The notes: generated by a model not told the origin, from the letters alone. DNA of 64,000 nucleotides from JABDMH01 sp965223165 (GCA_965223165.1 CBDCVQ010000019.1:868001-932000), one strand, 5' to 3'. Shown: positions 44,427-54,859, counted from the stretch's first letter. Program-made: numbers and translations.

Positions 44427-45617
44427 TCAGAGCTTGAGTTGAATCCTCCAACGCTGGAGAATACCGGTGAAGATCACAACCGCCAGAGCCACCAACATGG
44501 ATTTAGCCAGCCCGATGATACCGACCTTCAGACCCAAAGGCAGCGATAGACCCAAAAGCGTGACAATCGGATAGTAGAAATAAGGGATCAGATAGCAGGT
44601 AAGGGTACTGGTGCCCGCGGGGGCAATCACCTGGCTCCAGGCTCGGATCTGACGTTGATCGATCAGCCAATAGAAGAAGGCAAAAGCCGCAAGGGTGATC
44701 GCAGTGCAATGGCCGATCCAGGCGGGAGTCGCTTGGATCTTGGAGATACCCCAGTAGGGCCGTGTGACCAGGGCAAACACAAACATGACCACAGACAAGG
44801 CCACGAGCAGGCCGATAAACCGGGTGTCCTTGGTCTCTTCGTAATACAACTGGTAAATCCGTCCGGCCACCACGCCCGACATCGTAAACGCCGCAAAAGC
44901 ACCGTCGCCCACCAGCCACACATGGGCCTGGATCGGCGCCATAAAGTCAAGCCACCCGGCAAAGGCGGCGACATTAAAAAACAAGAAGAAAATCCAGCTG
45001 GCTACCAGCAGCCGTAGATCACCCCTTGACAATAGGTAGATCAGGGCACAAACCAAGTACGCCCAACCGATCAACCCCAATATCCCCCACCAGTGGGTCT
45101 GCATCCAGGTAGGCTCCGATACCGTGCCTCCCTGGTAAATCGATGCAAGGTAGATCAGGATGCCCCATCCTACCAGCTGCATTACCGCATACCGATGAAA
45201 CCTGGACGCCATCTTCGGATACCGATTCCAGATCAGAAAGAAGGCGGTCGCCATCAGAAGTTGCCAAACCGGCTTGCTGATCGGCATGCCCTCGGCCTGC
45301 ATGTGCTCCAGATTGACCATCAACACCCCCATGATGATGAGTGACAAGCTCCTGACCAATATGTGTATGGCCATGCTGCTGGTTGTCTGGCCTTTTTGCC
45401 TTCGAGCTCGCACAGCAAAGGGCAGTGACAACCCCACGATGACTAGAAATGCCGGAAAGATGATATCAGAAAAGCCCAGCCCGTCCCCTTCTGCTGGCAT
45501 GTGCTTCAGCCACTGCGGGATGCCGGTGAGCGTCCAAAAGTCATTGACAAAGATCATCAACAACATGGTCACAGCACGGAGTACGTCGATGGAGTGAATG
45601 CGTGTGCTAGCACTCAT
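44427..45617 (-). CDS. DUF5009 / HGSNAT-like membrane acyltransferase
   Basis: A 396-residue inner-membrane protein with about ten helices. It opens STRIHSIDVLRAVTMLLMIFVND and continues PAFLVIVGLSLPFAVRARR, as in the DUF5009 family related to heparan-alpha-glucosaminide N-acetyltransferase. It probably moves acetyl groups across the membrane onto sugars. Start at ATG 45617 overlaps the hexosaminidase stop (ATGA), so the two act together. Confidence 0.85.
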   Translation of the reverse strand: MSASTRIHSIDVLRAVTMLLMIFVNDFWTLTGIPQWLKHMPAEGDGLGFSDIIFPAFLVIVGLSLPFAVRARRQKGQTTSSMAIHILVRSLSLIIMGVLMVNLEHMQAEGMPISKPVWQLLMATAFFLIWNRYPKMASRFHRYAVMQLVGWGILIYLASIYQGGTVSEPTWMQTHWWGILGLIGWAYLVCALIYLLSRGDLRLLVASWIFFLFFNVAAFAGWLDFMAPIQAHVWLVGDGAFAAFTMSGVVAGRIYQLYYEETKDTRFIGLLVALSVVMFVFALVTRPYWGISKIQATPAWIGHCTAITLAAFAFFYWLIDQRQIRAWSQVIAPAGTSTLTCYLIPYFYYPIVTLLGLSLPLGLKVGIIGLAKSMLVALAVVIFTGILQRWRIQLKL

Positions 45618-46702
45618 TGGCCATTGATCTTCTGACACAATGTCTTAAAGCAATCGACCTGCCCCTGCTCTCGCTTGCTCAGGCCTTCGGTAGAATCGTA
45701 CTGCTGCTGGAAGGCCCCCGCACTGGTCCATACCGTCTGCATCAGGCCCAAATACCTGGCCGCCAAGGTCGGGTGCGCGGTCTCTTGAAAGTCAATGTAC
45801 TGTGCATACTGCTGCGCAGCCACATCCTTTTGGTTCCAAGGGCAAGTGATCACATCAAAGCCCTTCACCGCAAAATAGGCGGCAGTAGGCTCCGCTCGCT
45901 CATAGTGCCAATCGCAGATGACCACATCTCTGGGGATCATATCAATAGCCTGGTGGGTATTGTTCATGCTGGCCTCCCACATGCCAATGCCGGTAGTCTT
46001 ACCATCAATCAGGCGGTCCCCCCAGATCCAAAGGCGCTGGCCCCGGGCATGCAGATGGTTTCGGATGCGCCGGACCTCCTCGGCAAAGAGCACCGCCGGA
46101 TCCCTACCGTGACAGCGAGGACACTGCTCATGCGCAATGTAGAAGACCTCGTCCATGCCGGCGTGAAACTGACGTGCCTCGAAGACCTCCATGATCTCAT
46201 CGACCAGCGCAAACACGACATCGTGCACCTCAGGATGCAGCGGACAATAGCTTTTGCAATAGAGTCCATCATCATTGGGCCACTTGTATTCTGCCGGTAA
46301 TGCGATCTCGGGAGTCTCATCAAACTGGGGGTATACCTCTAGTAACTTTGAAGAGGTACTTGCCCACGACTGGTGCCCAAGCAAATTGATCTGGGGAACA
46401 ATCTCCATATGCAGATCGCGCGCGGCGGACACCATCGCGCTGACCTGTGCCTTGCTTAGCGGGGCTTCCTCACGAAGCTCCGGATGGCTCTCGTAGGCAT
46501 AATTGTAATCCACCCGCAAGACCAGGGTATTAATGTTGGCCGGTGCCAGGACCTCTTGCATGAAAGTGATGAAGGCATCGACGCCATCGCTGCTGGGAGC
46601 CGCAATGGCAAATCCCCTCACCGCGATACTATCCACCGGACGTTGCGCCGAAAGACTCGAGAGGACCAGCGACAAGACTACACCAATCAGGATCGATTTC
46701 AC
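45614..46702 (-). CDS. Glycoside hydrolase family 20-like beta-N-acetylhexosaminidase
   Basis: A 362-residue exported enzyme (signal peptide SILIGVVLSLVLSSLSAQ). A TIM-barrel runs from residue 28: LVLRVDYNYAYESHPEL, IVPQINLLGHQSW and FHAGMDEVFYI, where Asp-Glu is the GH20 catalytic pair. It releases terminal GlcNAc/GalNAc by substrate assistance. The separate GH20 N-terminal domain is absent. It starts at GTG 46702. Confidence 0.82.
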   Translation of the reverse strand: MKSILIGVVLSLVLSSLSAQRPVDSIAVRGFAIAAPSSDGVDAFITFMQEVLAPANINTLVLRVDYNYAYESHPELREEAPLSKAQVSAMVSAARDLHMEIVPQINLLGHQSWASTSSKLLEVYPQFDETPEIALPAEYKWPNDDGLYCKSYCPLHPEVHDVVFALVDEIMEVFEARQFHAGMDEVFYIAHEQCPRCHGRDPAVLFAEEVRRIRNHLHARGQRLWIWGDRLIDGKTTGIGMWEASMNNTHQAIDMIPRDVVICDWHYERAEPTAAYFAVKGFDVITCPWNQKDVAAQQYAQYIDFQETAHPTLAARYLGLMQTVWTSAGAFQQQYDSTEGLSKREQGQVDCFKTLCQKINGQ

Positions 46703-46885
46703 TGTTTTGCTTTTTTACGATCAAAAGGTAACCAAACTATAACAATCTCTGCGCCCCTGTCCGTCCCGCATTGCCCGGCTTTCCTCATTCCTGTCATAGA
46801 AGATTTACAACTTTCAAGGATTTTGGCTGTTTGTCATCATGCTATCGGTCCACGAGTAAGTGGGCACCCCCTCCCCAAATAAGAA

Positions 46886-47527
46886 ATGTCAATGAATAAT
46901 TCAGAAGGTACCCTGATATACGTCACCGACCCCATGTGCTCGTGGTGCTACGGTTTTGCACCACAGATCACCCAGGTCCGAGAACATCTCCGTGCATATA
47001 AACTGCGCCTGGTCATGGGTGGTCTTCGACCCTACAACACAGAGACCATTGGGTCCATGAAGTCTTTCCTGGCAGAGCATTGGCACCACGTACAGGAGCG
47101 CAGCGGTCAGCCCTTCAACTTCGACATTCTAGACAACCAAGAGATGTACTACGATACGGAACCACCAGCTCGGGCGTGTGTGGTCATGCGACATCTCGCC
47201 CCGCAGCACGAGTTTGCTTTCTTTAAGGACATCCAGAAGGCCTTCTACCGGGACAATGCCAATACCAATGACCTGGCCACGTACCAAGCCCTCTTAGCCG
47301 ACTACGAGGTGGATCCCACCGACTTTGCTGCCTTGTACGCAGAACCTGACTTTCGAAAGAAGACCCAGCGGGACTTTCGATGGAGCCAGGAGGCGGGCAT
47401 TCGTGGTTTTCCCACTACCGTCCTCCAATTGGGGGATGCGTACTTTCTACTTTCACAAGGCTATGAGGAAGCCAGCGCGATCATCGAGCAGGCTGAGCGG
47501 ATCTTTGCCGCGGAAGGCGAAGCCTGA
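46886..47527 (+). CDS. DsbA-family thioredoxin-fold protein
   Basis: A 213-residue protein of the FrnE/DsbA-like type: TDPMCSWCYGFAPQ gives the CxxC site (CSWC), followed by the helical insert and the cis-Pro loop in GFPTTVLQ. There is no signal peptide, so it likely acts in the cytoplasm as a disulfide isomerase or glutathione-S-transferase-like enzyme. Confidence 0.88.
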   Translation: MSMNNSEGTLIYVTDPMCSWCYGFAPQITQVREHLRAYKLRLVMGGLRPYNTETIGSMKSFLAEHWHHVQERSGQPFNFDILDNQEMYYDTEPPARACVVMRHLAPQHEFAFFKDIQKAFYRDNANTNDLATYQALLADYEVDPTDFAALYAEPDFRKKTQRDFRWSQEAGIRGFPTTVLQLGDAYFLLSQGYEEASAIIEQAERIFAAEGEA

Positions 47528-47654
47528 CATGCTTTCCGAGACCCTTGGTGCGTGATGTGAGCACGTTGGTCGAAAATTCCTACTCCCTCTTCGAGACAGG
47601 CATTTCTTTTTGAAACTAATCTGTCCGAAATCCGGTCTCCCAATAAAACCTTAG

Positions 47655-48131
47655 ATGATGAGAACAGTTTTGATCCTGGTGGCAGCGCTAGCTATCGGTT
47701 GGCACATCCATGAACCAACAAAGATTTCGGAAAAACAACTGCTGGGCACCTGGGAATTGGTGATCGAAGATCTCGACCGGGCCAAGAAAAAGGTCTGCGA
47801 AAGCAAAGACAAAGAGGACCTCGATGCTGGCCAGCGATTGGGTGCCGCCTTCGAGCGCGCCATTTCTACCTTTGTCGTTGATCTACTGGATGACTTTGGA
47901 GTTCGCTTTACCTTTCTCGAGAACCACGATGTCAAGATGGAAGTGGCCGTGTTAGGCGAGCGAGAGCTCGAATATCTGACGTGGGATCTCACGGATGAGG
48001 GTGAAGTGATCATTCGAAATCTCAACGATGATGACGAAGATGAAGTCTGGATCCTCAAGGGCGACCGCCTGATTTGTAAAGAAAGCAAGGACAAGGACCA
48101 CCAGGATGCCTACATGCGGAGGGTCAAGTAA
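47655..48131 (+). CDS. Small exported hypothetical protein, lipocalin-like pattern
   Basis: A 158-residue protein with an N-terminal signal (TVLILVAALAIGWH). KQLLGTWELVIEDLDRA resembles the first strand of lipocalin-like Bacteroidota proteins, and the rest alternates charged strands (VRFTFLENHDVKMEV, EVIIRNLNDDDEDEVW). The family was not recognised with confidence; function unknown. Confidence 0.55.
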   Translation: MMRTVLILVAALAIGWHIHEPTKISEKQLLGTWELVIEDLDRAKKKVCESKDKEDLDAGQRLGAAFERAISTFVVDLLDDFGVRFTFLENHDVKMEVAVLGERELEYLTWDLTDEGEVIIRNLNDDDEDEVWILKGDRLICKESKDKDHQDAYMRRVK

Positions 48132-48150
48132 CCGAGAATAAATACAAAGA

Positions 48151-48181
48151 GAGGCGAGACAAGGCATCTTTCTCGCCCCTC
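48151..48181. terminator. Hairpin between convergent genes
   Basis: GAGGCGAGA pairs with TCTCG-CC-CCTC. On the minus strand it is followed by a T-rich stretch and would end the DUF4249 operon; it may serve both strands. Confidence 0.4.
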
Positions 48182-48280
48182 AAAAACAACCGCATCCTTT
48201 TACGTACGCTAGGACTGCCGGAGCTATGGGAGGGATCAGTCGCCCTACACTAAGTGCGCATAGATCCCCCCTCTCGACTC

Positions 48281-49123
48281 CTACCACTTTTTCACTTCAA
48301 AATAGACGGTATCGGTGCTTATGCCCGTGAAGATGCCCAGACCATTCTCCACATTGGTGGGTGGCGCCTGGATCGTTATGGAACTGGTACCCGTACGCTC
48401 ATACAGGGCAGCATACTCGGGATTGAGGCGGTAGATCACCACGCGATGGCGGCCAAATTGCTGTATATCCCGTGTGGTGTTTATCACATAAAAGTCGACG
48501 ATCTCCGGCTCTGTGCGGGCCACCCTGCGCAACGATAAGAGTCCTTGGGCATCCAATAGCTCAGCCAGGCGACTATTGATGAATTCCGGTGCCTCTTCGA
48601 TATTCTCGACGAGCACGTAGTAGTAGTCACCCTGCGCATTGTCCCAGCTCACCTCGATATTATCAGCTGGGGCACCAAGCCCCCCTGGACCACCAAAGCC
48701 ACTACTGCTCACTTGCTCACGATAGACCACACTGTCCGAAACGGTGGCCTCATTGACGACCGGAACATAGGTCTCTGCCAGCACCGTCTGGCCATTCCAC
48801 ACAAACGATAACATGTAGCTCTGACCGGGACGGACAATCGCATCCGGATCATAGTAATAACCCGATCCCAAGGAGGACAGGGCAAAGACCTCGTCATCGC
48901 TTATCACCTCCACGATGATGCTATCGATGGTGTTCAAGGTCGTATCGCCCAGATAGGAATTGGACTCAAATATTCGAAGAGAATCAATGGGCTCGTTGGA
49001 GTAGATATATCCGGCGACGACCGCTTGGGTCCCGCCGACTTGGTCAAGGGCGTCGTCCACACAAGCCGCCATCAGGCTGCCAAAGAACAAACACAAGCAA
49101 AGGAATTTTTTTCGAATCATCAT
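48281..49123 (-). CDS. DUF4249 lipoprotein
   Basis: A 280-residue lipoprotein (LCLCLFFGSLMAAC) of the DUF4249 family, usually encoded after TonB receptors: VVAGYIYSNEPIDSLRIF, YYYDPDAIVRPGQSYMLSF and VEVSWDNAQGDYYYVL (written here around the matching region). It probably works with the receptor 6 bp upstream as a surface partner, much as SusD does for SusC, though no SusD is present. Confidence 0.85.
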   Translation of the reverse strand: MMIRKKFLCLCLFFGSLMAACVDDALDQVGGTQAVVAGYIYSNEPIDSLRIFESNSYLGDTTLNTIDSIIVEVISDDEVFALSSLGSGYYYDPDAIVRPGQSYMLSFVWNGQTVLAETYVPVVNEATVSDSVVYREQVSSSGFGGPGGLGAPADNIEVSWDNAQGDYYYVLVENIEEAPEFINSRLAELLDAQGLLSLRRVARTEPEIVDFYVINTTRDIQQFGRHRVVIYRLNPEYAALYERTGTSSITIQAPPTNVENGLGIFTGISTDTVYFEVKKW

Positions 49124-49129
49124 GGCTAT

Positions 49130-51853
49130 CTATTTCAGGTCCCAGGTAACAAAAAAACTGGGCGTAAAGTCGATGAGAGAAATATTGGTCTCAAACAATT
49201 CGCCCTCTACGACTTCGTACTCCTTGTACCAAATGTTGCTGCGATCGTAGAGATTGATCAGCGACAAGCCCAAGGTCGCCTTCGAATTGCCCAAGTAGCA
49301 TTGATAAGTGGCTGACAAATCGAGGCGATGATAGTCTGGCAGTCGCAGGCCGTTTTTGCTGCTCACCTCAAAAAAGTTTTCGCTGCTTCCATCAATCAAG
49401 GGTATTTCATAGTAGCCGGTAGGTGCCGTGTATGGACGACCCGTGGCATAGATGAAGGTTCCTGAAAAATTCCAGCGCCCCCATTTATAGTTGCCCACGA
49501 TCTTTAATTCGTGGGTTTGATCCTGATTGGCAAAAAATGGCTCTTCTCCAAATGCCTCAAAATCATATTTGACCCTTCCCAGGGTATAACCTACCCAGCC
49601 CGTTAGTCTTCCGACTTTTTTCTGGAGCAGGAATTCAACCCCCTGGGCCATACCTTGGCCGGTATAGAAAAATTCTTCGTAATTGAGTACACGATCGGGG
49701 CCTCGACCGGATGGAGTAAATCGCGTGGAGTACTCCGATAATCCGTCCAGATCCTTGTGGTATGCCTCTACATCAAGGAACCAGGAGGGCGACTCGTAGG
49801 CAGCACCGGCAATGAAATGCACCGCTTCTCCAATGGGTATTCGATCATCATCGGCAAGCAACCAAAAATCCCGACTACCCTGCTGAATATCCTCCCGCAC
49901 GATACGATTGGCAAATTGAAAGTATTTGCCCGTCGCGGCTTTCACTTTTATCCGGTCATTGAGTAAATAGGTGAGTGATGCTCGTGGCTCAAGGTAGCTG
50001 TTATCTGTAGGCGAATAATAGGAGCCCCGCGTTCCAAACTTGACAATCAGGTCGTCGGAAAAGGTCATCTTATCCTGGAGGTAGATGGCCGTGGTCGTAC
50101 CCTGGTCATCCCGGCCAATGAGATTTAGCGTGTCATTCTGGGTATAATCATAGGCAATATCGTTGTGGGTAAACTGCATCCCAAAATCAATCTGATTATT
50201 TTGCGATATCTTCCACTCATGATCTAGCTTGGCCGTGAAATCCCTTAAATCATTTATCTCATAGCTTCCGGCATTTCGGGTAAAAGAGCTGTCCTCCCGT
50301 GTCACCGTGGTCTGATTTCTCCGGTCTCGCTCACTGAAGTAGTTGGAATAAGAGATGGTCGCCCTGGAATAAAGATGCTCGTTCCATTTGCGCGACCACT
50401 TCAGGCTGGAACCGACATTGCCCCAGTTGCTTAGATCAATATTGTCGCTAGTAAAACTGAAGTTGGCAGCACCTCCACCAAAACGTCCTCCGAGACCGCC
50501 AAAAGAATTACTGTCAGTCAGCCGGGAATTGTCGAGATCGTCCTCTCCATTGTAGAAGCTGAGTGAGAGGACGTCATTCCGCCCAAGTCGGTAGGTGACT
50601 TTGGCGTTGAGATCGTAGAAATACGAATTGGGCCGCACCTGCTGCTGGCCAAATTGTGCAAATCTCCCTCCGGCCCTCCCTTGCGGGATGTTATTGTTCC
50701 CATCACTACCGGTAAAGGCATCAAAGAGATCTGTGTAGAACCCACTTTGAAAAGACCTGCGTCCGGCCAACAGCATTGATCCCCTTCCACCGGCAAAGGG
50801 TGCTTCGAGATAGCCATTCACGCTGAGTAGGCTAGCCCCTAGGCCTAGGTTAAAGGACTCCGTATTGCCGTCCTTGCCTGTCATCTCTACGACACTGGAC
50901 AGGCGCCCACCAAACTCAGCGTCAAAGCCCCCTTTGTGCAGCTGAATGTCCTTGACCGCCTGAGCGTTGAAAGCACTGAAAAAACCAAACAGGTGATCTA
51001 CGTGATAGACCGTAAAGCCGTCAAGCAAAATCAAGTTTTGGTCAGGCGTACCTCCTCTGACAAAGAGCCCACTAGAACTCTCATTTGTGCCACTGATCCC
51101 CGGGAGCAGCTGGAGTGACCGGAAGATGTCCTTCTCTCCATAACTGGGCAGGGTAGATAAGGCGGCCGGCGAAAAGCCCACTTGGCTGACCCCGGTGGAT
51201 GCTCGGATCATTTGGTCTTCGGCTGATGCCCGCACCATAATTGTTGTTAGCTCCACCCCGGCCTCGCTGACAGGGATGTCCAAGTTTGCCATATCTAGGG
51301 AAGGATGGAGCCGGAAGCGGGTAGGCTGATATCCCAGATACTCGATGAGCAGCGTATGGGTATCTGAGGGTACATGAAAAAGGGTAAAGTAACCATCGGC
51401 ATTGGTCTCGGTACCCCTCCCCTCTCGGGCGAGGAGCACATGAGCGAAGGGAAGTCGTTCGCCCGTCGCCTGGTCCCGGACCACACCAGAGACCGTGCAC
51501 ATCCGCCTACGGGGTCGAACGGACGGGCTGACTTCAGCTGCGGATGGTCGCGTACCGCGCGCCAATGCAATCGTTCTATCTTGGCCAATCAGATAGGAGA
51601 ATGGGGTATCCGCCAATAGCAATTTCATAGTCTCTCCAAGGCTGCTTTGGCGAAATGAGACAGTCACGCGGTGCTGCTTGACCACCTCCCGATCAAAGTG
51701 GAAGGTGAGATGATATCTGGTCTCCAGGTCCGACAGGACTAGATGCAGGGGTCGATTTTGGTACTGACCCTTCATCTTAAGGTCCTGCAGCGGCTGCGCC
51801 ATCGATGCACTTAGCCAGAAAAGGGAAATAATAGACAGGTACAGTATTTTCAT
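49130..51853 (-). CDS. TonB-dependent receptor 1 with STN and carboxypeptidase-like domains
   Basis: A 907-residue outer membrane receptor. After the signal peptide, residues about 28-90 are an STN-like signalling domain (LSDLETRYHLTFHFDREVV), residues about 115-200 a carboxypeptidase-like beta-sandwich (VSGVVRDQATGERLPFAHV), then a plug with LFVRGGTPDQNLILLDGF and a 22-strand barrel ending in a typical terminal Lys/Phe strand. The STN region lets such receptors signal to a FecR protein; a FecR is encoded upstream in the cluster. Substrate unknown. Confidence 0.92.
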   Translation of the reverse strand: MKILYLSIISLFWLSASMAQPLQDLKMKGQYQNRPLHLVLSDLETRYHLTFHFDREVVKQHRVTVSFRQSSLGETMKLLLADTPFSYLIGQDRTIALARGTRPSAAEVSPSVRPRRRMCTVSGVVRDQATGERLPFAHVLLAREGRGTETNADGYFTLFHVPSDTHTLLIEYLGYQPTRFRLHPSLDMANLDIPVSEAGVELTTIMVRASAEDQMIRASTGVSQVGFSPAALSTLPSYGEKDIFRSLQLLPGISGTNESSSGLFVRGGTPDQNLILLDGFTVYHVDHLFGFFSAFNAQAVKDIQLHKGGFDAEFGGRLSSVVEMTGKDGNTESFNLGLGASLLSVNGYLEAPFAGGRGSMLLAGRRSFQSGFYTDLFDAFTGSDGNNNIPQGRAGGRFAQFGQQQVRPNSYFYDLNAKVTYRLGRNDVLSLSFYNGEDDLDNSRLTDSNSFGGLGGRFGGGAANFSFTSDNIDLSNWGNVGSSLKWSRKWNEHLYSRATISYSNYFSERDRRNQTTVTREDSSFTRNAGSYEINDLRDFTAKLDHEWKISQNNQIDFGMQFTHNDIAYDYTQNDTLNLIGRDDQGTTTAIYLQDKMTFSDDLIVKFGTRGSYYSPTDNSYLEPRASLTYLLNDRIKVKAATGKYFQFANRIVREDIQQGSRDFWLLADDDRIPIGEAVHFIAGAAYESPSWFLDVEAYHKDLDGLSEYSTRFTPSGRGPDRVLNYEEFFYTGQGMAQGVEFLLQKKVGRLTGWVGYTLGRVKYDFEAFGEEPFFANQDQTHELKIVGNYKWGRWNFSGTFIYATGRPYTAPTGYYEIPLIDGSSENFFEVSSKNGLRLPDYHRLDLSATYQCYLGNSKATLGLSLINLYDRSNIWYKEYEVVEGELFETNISLIDFTPSFFVTWDLK

Positions 51854-52192
51854 ATGATAAGTGGGTACTTAGCAGTGATGGCATGCCATCACGAGGTTTC
51901 CTGTTGATAAGGCCCCACACACAGTCTCCGTACCCATCGACAAGGTTAAACAACCTTAATTGAGGTTAAACGCTATCCAAACGGGTCGCCCAAGGAATAG
52001 GCTCATGCGAGCCCCCTGACTAGTAGAGCTATTTAGTGCCTGATCAAAAGAAGACAAACCGCGCACAGCCGTCGCTCTGTATCCCGAGGTCTCGAGATCG
52101 GATGATGAAGGGTGCAAAAGATACAGACAGGATGTGTGGTTGTTTGTCGGACGAAACACCAACTAGCTAGTGCAAGGCGATGGAGGATCTGG
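51854..52192. other. 339-bp gap between the two TonB receptors
   Basis: No gene. It holds an 18-bp perfect palindrome (51875-51892, GTGATGGCATGCCATCAC) 22 bp before the receptor 1 start and a repeat of GTTAAAC with AACCT/AGGTT around 51943-51970. These may control receptor 1 separately from the sigma-FecR unit. Confidence 0.45.
51875..51892. promoter_or_regulatory. Perfect 18-bp palindrome upstream of receptor 1
   Basis: GTGATGGCATGCCATCAC equals its reverse complement. The location just upstream of a receptor start suggests an operator, but its length also fits a transcript hairpin; which one cannot be told from sequence. Confidence 0.4.
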
Positions 52193-54859
52193 CTAGAGGT
52201 CCAGCCGCAAGGTCACGTTGTATACTCGGGGGAGTAGAGTGGCCTCGCTACCGACCACCGAATTTTTCAGGGGAGCGCCATTGTGACCGCCGGTAGGAAT
52301 GCTGTAGATATATTGGATGTACTTGACGTTGGTGTGATTGGTCAAGTTAAAGCACGTGAGTCCCACGGATCCATGGGTGCCCAGCGTGGTGAAGTCGTAG
52401 AATACAGAAAGATCCACCCGTTGATAGCTGGGCAAGCGACTGATGCGTTGCTCCGGACGCAGTTGCCGGCGATCATCGCCGGTATTCAACAGAGTGAGAT
52501 CGGTATATGGCCGGCCACTACTGTACACGAGATTGCCCCCCACGGTAAACTTGCCCCATCGGTAAGCATTCACCCATTTCAGTTGATGCCTGCGGTCGTC
52601 CTCGGCAGGAAAAGGCCTGTTGCGCAAAATCTCCCGGAACCACCGCGTGCTCTCACTGAGGGTGTACGCCAGCCAGCCCGAATACCTCTTGGACTCATAG
52701 CTGACCAGCAGATCCATGCCCAGGACCTTGCCTTCTCCGGCAAAGACCCGGTAGTTTCGCTTCTTGGAGGGCTGCACACTGCCTTGAAATCCCGGACTGA
52801 TCAACGCATAATCCATTACTTCATCCAGCTCCTTGCGATACAGCTCTGCATCGACGGCCCAAGCACCCTTTTTAAAGGTAGCTCCTAGCATATAGGCGGT
52901 GGTCGACCCGACGGGATATTGACCGCCATCGGCGAGGATCAAATAGTTGATGCTTTGGCCAATGCGATTGTCATAGGTGATTTCACGCACATACTGATAA
53001 CTGCGGCTCCAGGCGGCCTTGAAAGACAGCGGCTGATCCGGCCGGTAGTTTAGTTGTACTCGCGGGGCGAAGTATACCTGATCATCTCCACTAAAATGGC
53101 TGACGCGGCCACCGGCGGAGAACGTGAGATCCTCGGCCCACTCCCATCGATAATCGCCAAAGAGACTGGCCTCCGATCCTTGCTGGTCTTGGCCTAGGAT
53201 CGATACGTCATCCTCTTGAAAGCTGAGATCCACCTGCTGACGCTTAGCAGCCACGCCAAATTTGACCTCCTGCCGACGCCAGGAGCCCTCCAGGAAAAAA
53301 TGAGCACCCAGGTCCGTCACTTCATTGCGCTGGTTATTGACAAACCCGTCGGTGATGATGTTATCCGGTGCTTGACGACGCAAGGACGACTGAATATCGC
53401 CTTCCTGCTGGTAGCGGCTGAGGTAGGCGTTTGATCGGATCTTCCAGGTGCCCGACAAGGCACGCTCGTAGTTGACGCTGGCGCCCAGATTTCGCCAGTG
53501 CTCGCGATGATCGAAGAGCTCTTGACTAGGTGTGCTCCGGCCTTGGAGGCGGGTCTGAAACGCCAGGTTGTATTCATTGGTAGAGTTATCGCGACTAGTG
53601 AAGAAATTGAGGTCAAGGCTGCTTTGCTTGTCGGGGATCAAGAGCCATTTGGCATTGACATCATAAAACCGATAGCGTGGCTCCAGTGTGATGAGGGGCT
53701 CCCGGGAGATGTTGCGCTGATCGCTCTGGGAAAAATCAAGGGCATTTGTGAAGTCAAAGACATTGTTGTCCGCCGCATTATTATATGATGTGCGCGACGA
53801 AACAAATAAAGCGGAGTTGCCTCCAGTGGGCACCTGTGCATGAGCGGTCGCCGTCAGCAGATTCATGTCCACATCAAGACCCAGATCCGACAGGGAGGTA
53901 GGTCCTCGCATGGCCAGCATACCACCTGTCTTGCCGCCATATTCTACCGGCAGTCCATTCTTGTACAGACTGGCTTCCTGCACAAATCCAGCATTTACGG
54001 AGCTGAAGATGCCGTAGTAGTGATCCGCTTGATAGATGGGTATACCGTCCAGCAGCAGCAACGTCTCCTGACCCTCACTGCCACGGATCCTAATCTGGGA
54101 GCTGAGATCGTCGTGGGCCGTGACGCCGGGCAACATCTGTATGGTGCGCAGCACATCAGCCCCGGTGTACGTATTGGCTGGTCGTTGGAGCAAGCGTTTC
54201 GTCCTTACATCAACGGCCAGCAATTCGTTGCTTAGCCGCAGAGAAGGGATCTTCTCCGTGACCACCACAACATTATTGACCATGACCGGGGCAGACCTAA
54301 GACTGACGGCGAAGTTGCGGTCAGCGATCGAGGCCCGGATGGCCAAGGGATTGTAGCTCAAGGCCTTGAAGTGCAGCAACTGATCGATGTATCGCGATGG
54401 TACGTCGAGGTGAAACAGTCCCTGCTCGTCAGTCGTCGTATGCACGAAAACGGAATCGAGATAGACGAGTACATCGGGAATCGGCAGGTCGGTCTCGGCA
54501 TCTGTGACCTGCCCTTCTAGTCGCCACCGCTCCTCGGCATCATTCTTCGGGGTAGCCAACCGCTTGCGAAGCAGCAGCTTATTGGGCGCCAGGCTCTTGC
54601 AGTCCAAATCGTCAAAAAGCGCGGCAAAGAGATCCTCCAATGATGTGGCTTCCAAGACACCCCTCTGATTGGGCGTGAGTACAGCCAGCTGGGGCGGATA
54701 GGCAAACTGATATTGTTGGCGACGACTCAGTCGGTCTACGACAGTCTGAAGATTGTCGGTTTCATCGATCTCCAACCGGATAAGCATGGGAGCCTGTGCC
54801 AGGGGAGTCCCGACAATAAGCATGATACATCCAAGCAGCGAGCACCTGATCAATGCCAT
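52193..54859 (-). CDS. TonB-dependent receptor 2 with STN-like domain
   Basis: An 888-residue outer membrane receptor: signal peptide, STN-like domain at about 25-95 (LQTVVDRLSRRQQYQFAY), carboxypeptidase-like domain at about 115-200, plug containing IRIRGSEGQETLLLLDGIPIY and a long barrel. It lies 9 bp after the fecR-like gene, so it is the likely signalling partner of FecR. Substrate unknown; iron-siderophore is possible but not shown. Confidence 0.92.
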   Translation of the reverse strand: MALIRCSLLGCIMLIVGTPLAQAPMLIRLEIDETDNLQTVVDRLSRRQQYQFAYPPQLAVLTPNQRGVLEATSLEDLFAALFDDLDCKSLAPNKLLLRKRLATPKNDAEERWRLEGQVTDAETDLPIPDVLVYLDSVFVHTTTDEQGLFHLDVPSRYIDQLLHFKALSYNPLAIRASIADRNFAVSLRSAPVMVNNVVVVTEKIPSLRLSNELLAVDVRTKRLLQRPANTYTGADVLRTIQMLPGVTAHDDLSSQIRIRGSEGQETLLLLDGIPIYQADHYYGIFSSVNAGFVQEASLYKNGLPVEYGGKTGGMLAMRGPTSLSDLGLDVDMNLLTATAHAQVPTGGNSALFVSSRTSYNNAADNNVFDFTNALDFSQSDQRNISREPLITLEPRYRFYDVNAKWLLIPDKQSSLDLNFFTSRDNSTNEYNLAFQTRLQGRSTPSQELFDHREHWRNLGASVNYERALSGTWKIRSNAYLSRYQQEGDIQSSLRRQAPDNIITDGFVNNQRNEVTDLGAHFFLEGSWRRQEVKFGVAAKRQQVDLSFQEDDVSILGQDQQGSEASLFGDYRWEWAEDLTFSAGGRVSHFSGDDQVYFAPRVQLNYRPDQPLSFKAAWSRSYQYVREITYDNRIGQSINYLILADGGQYPVGSTTAYMLGATFKKGAWAVDAELYRKELDEVMDYALISPGFQGSVQPSKKRNYRVFAGEGKVLGMDLLVSYESKRYSGWLAYTLSESTRWFREILRNRPFPAEDDRRHQLKWVNAYRWGKFTVGGNLVYSSGRPYTDLTLLNTGDDRRQLRPEQRISRLPSYQRVDLSVFYDFTTLGTHGSVGLTCFNLTNHTNVKYIQYIYSIPTGGHNGAPLKNSVVGSEATLLPRVYNVTLRLDL

